33,048 nucleotides of DNA from Streptomyces sp. NBC_01381 (GTDB lineage Bacteria; Actinomycetota; Actinomycetes; Streptomycetales; Streptomycetaceae): positions 1 to 33,048 of the forward strand of contig NZ_JAPEPI010000007.1 of assembly GCF_026340305.1 (NCBI RefSeq), given 5' to 3'. A program made the position numbers and the translations under genes. Each line of letters starts with the position of its first letter. Position 1 is the first letter of the stretch. The notes beneath the pieces were generated by a model. It was not told where the DNA came from and did not search any database. It saw only the letters and a program-made list of their open reading frames with translations. Of the stretch, positions 32,817 through 33,048 are shown piece by piece.

Positions 32817-33048
32817 ATGGCCGAGCCGCGCGGTAGCGCTGCCTTTCTGGGCCGAGTGGCGCCGGGCCTGACAGTTCTGACCCACTACCGGCGTGCGGAC
32901 CTGCGAGGCGATCTGCTCGCCGGTCTCACCGTCGCCGCGTATCTGATCCCCCAGGTGATGGCGTACGCCGTGGTGGCCGGTCTGCCTCCGATCACCGGCC
33001 TGTGGGCGGCCCTGCCCGCGATGGCCGTCTATGCGTTGCTCGGCTCGT
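32817..33048 (+). CDS. SulP-family anion transporter, N-terminal part (partial)
   Basis: The first 77 codons of a membrane transporter, cut by the window end. After a short cytoplasmic segment (MAEPRGSAAFLGRVAPGL), the sequence YRRADLRGDLLAGLTVAAYLIPQVMAYA is the SulP signature region, followed by LPPITGLWAALPAMAVYALLGS as the next membrane segments. SulP proteins carry sulphate, bicarbonate or other anions; some actinobacterial members are fused to carbonic anhydrase or STAS domains, which cannot be seen here. ATG at 32817 is preceded by GGAAGG at rather long spacing. It is divergent from the MBL gene, with box I between them. Confidence 0.88.
   Translation, partial: MAEPRGSAAFLGRVAPGLTVLTHYRRADLRGDLLAGLTVAAYLIPQVMAYAVVAGLPPITGLWAALPAMAVYALLGS

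Noticed and set aside
1..33048. Phage, transposon, CRISPR array, rRNA or tRNA genes
   Set aside because: No integrase, transposase, direct-repeat array or RNA-gene signature was seen; gene content and composition are uniform.

Overview
The window is a very GC-rich, densely packed chromosomal segment with strong G/C bias at third codon positions. The proteins look like those of a Streptomyces or close actinomycete relative: DevR/DevS (OsdR/OsdK)-type two-component proteins, tandem universal stress proteins, an Rv1733c-like membrane protein and a GNAT-first Pat-type acyltransferase. It reads as a hypoxia/dormancy ('DosR-type') island built around a group 3b-like NAD(P)-linked [NiFe] hydrogenase. 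No mobile element, rRNA, tRNA or CRISPR was seen.

Layout. 1-3213 (+): the 3' end of a type I GAPDH gene, a beta-phosphoglucomutase-like HAD hydrolase and a GH65 disaccharide phosphorylase gene broken by three single-base frameshifts. 3264-4700: a divergent pair, a tandem universal stress protein (-) and an Hsp20 (+). 4802-8954 (-): a USP / phosphoketolase / USP operon. 9124-12205 (+): hydrogenase maturation protease, hypF, hypC. 12303-16877 (+): Pat-like GNAT/ADP-forming acyl-CoA synthetase, CBS-BON protein, flavodoxin, two-TM membrane protein. 16986-24285 (+): hydrogenase beta subunit, HTH-less cNMP-fold protein, hydrogenase gamma, small and large subunits, CBS-BON protein, hypD, hypE, mostly with 4-bp ATGA overlaps. 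24390-29926: two DevR/DevS-like pairs in mirror order (R1 > < S1, S2 > < R2). 29977-32629 (-): CBS-BON protein, second HTH-less cNMP-fold protein, MBL/beta-CASP ribonuclease. 32817-end (+): the start of a SulP anion transporter.

How it fits together. Two probable haem-GAF sensor kinases and two NarL-type regulators are likely to sense O2/redox state. A GGGCC-N4-GGCCC-type inverted repeat, resembling the 5-4-5 layout of the mycobacterial DosR box, lies ahead of nearly every transcription unit and often has a weaker partner about 21 bp away. The two best copies match at 17 of 18 bases. The predicted output is anaerobic survival: redox balancing by the hydrogenase with its own protease and HypCDEF (no HypA or HypB here), rerouted sugar catabolism (disaccharide phosphorylase, beta-PGM, phosphoketolase), protein protection (Hsp20, USPs) and energy or nucleotide sensing (three CBS-BON proteins, two cNMP-fold proteins, a Pat-type acyltransferase).

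The least explained parts are a gene-free 682-bp gap between the two divergent kinases, which holds four consecutive stem-loops in about 140 nt, and the paired HTH-less cNMP-fold proteins, one of them lodged between hydrogenase subunit genes.
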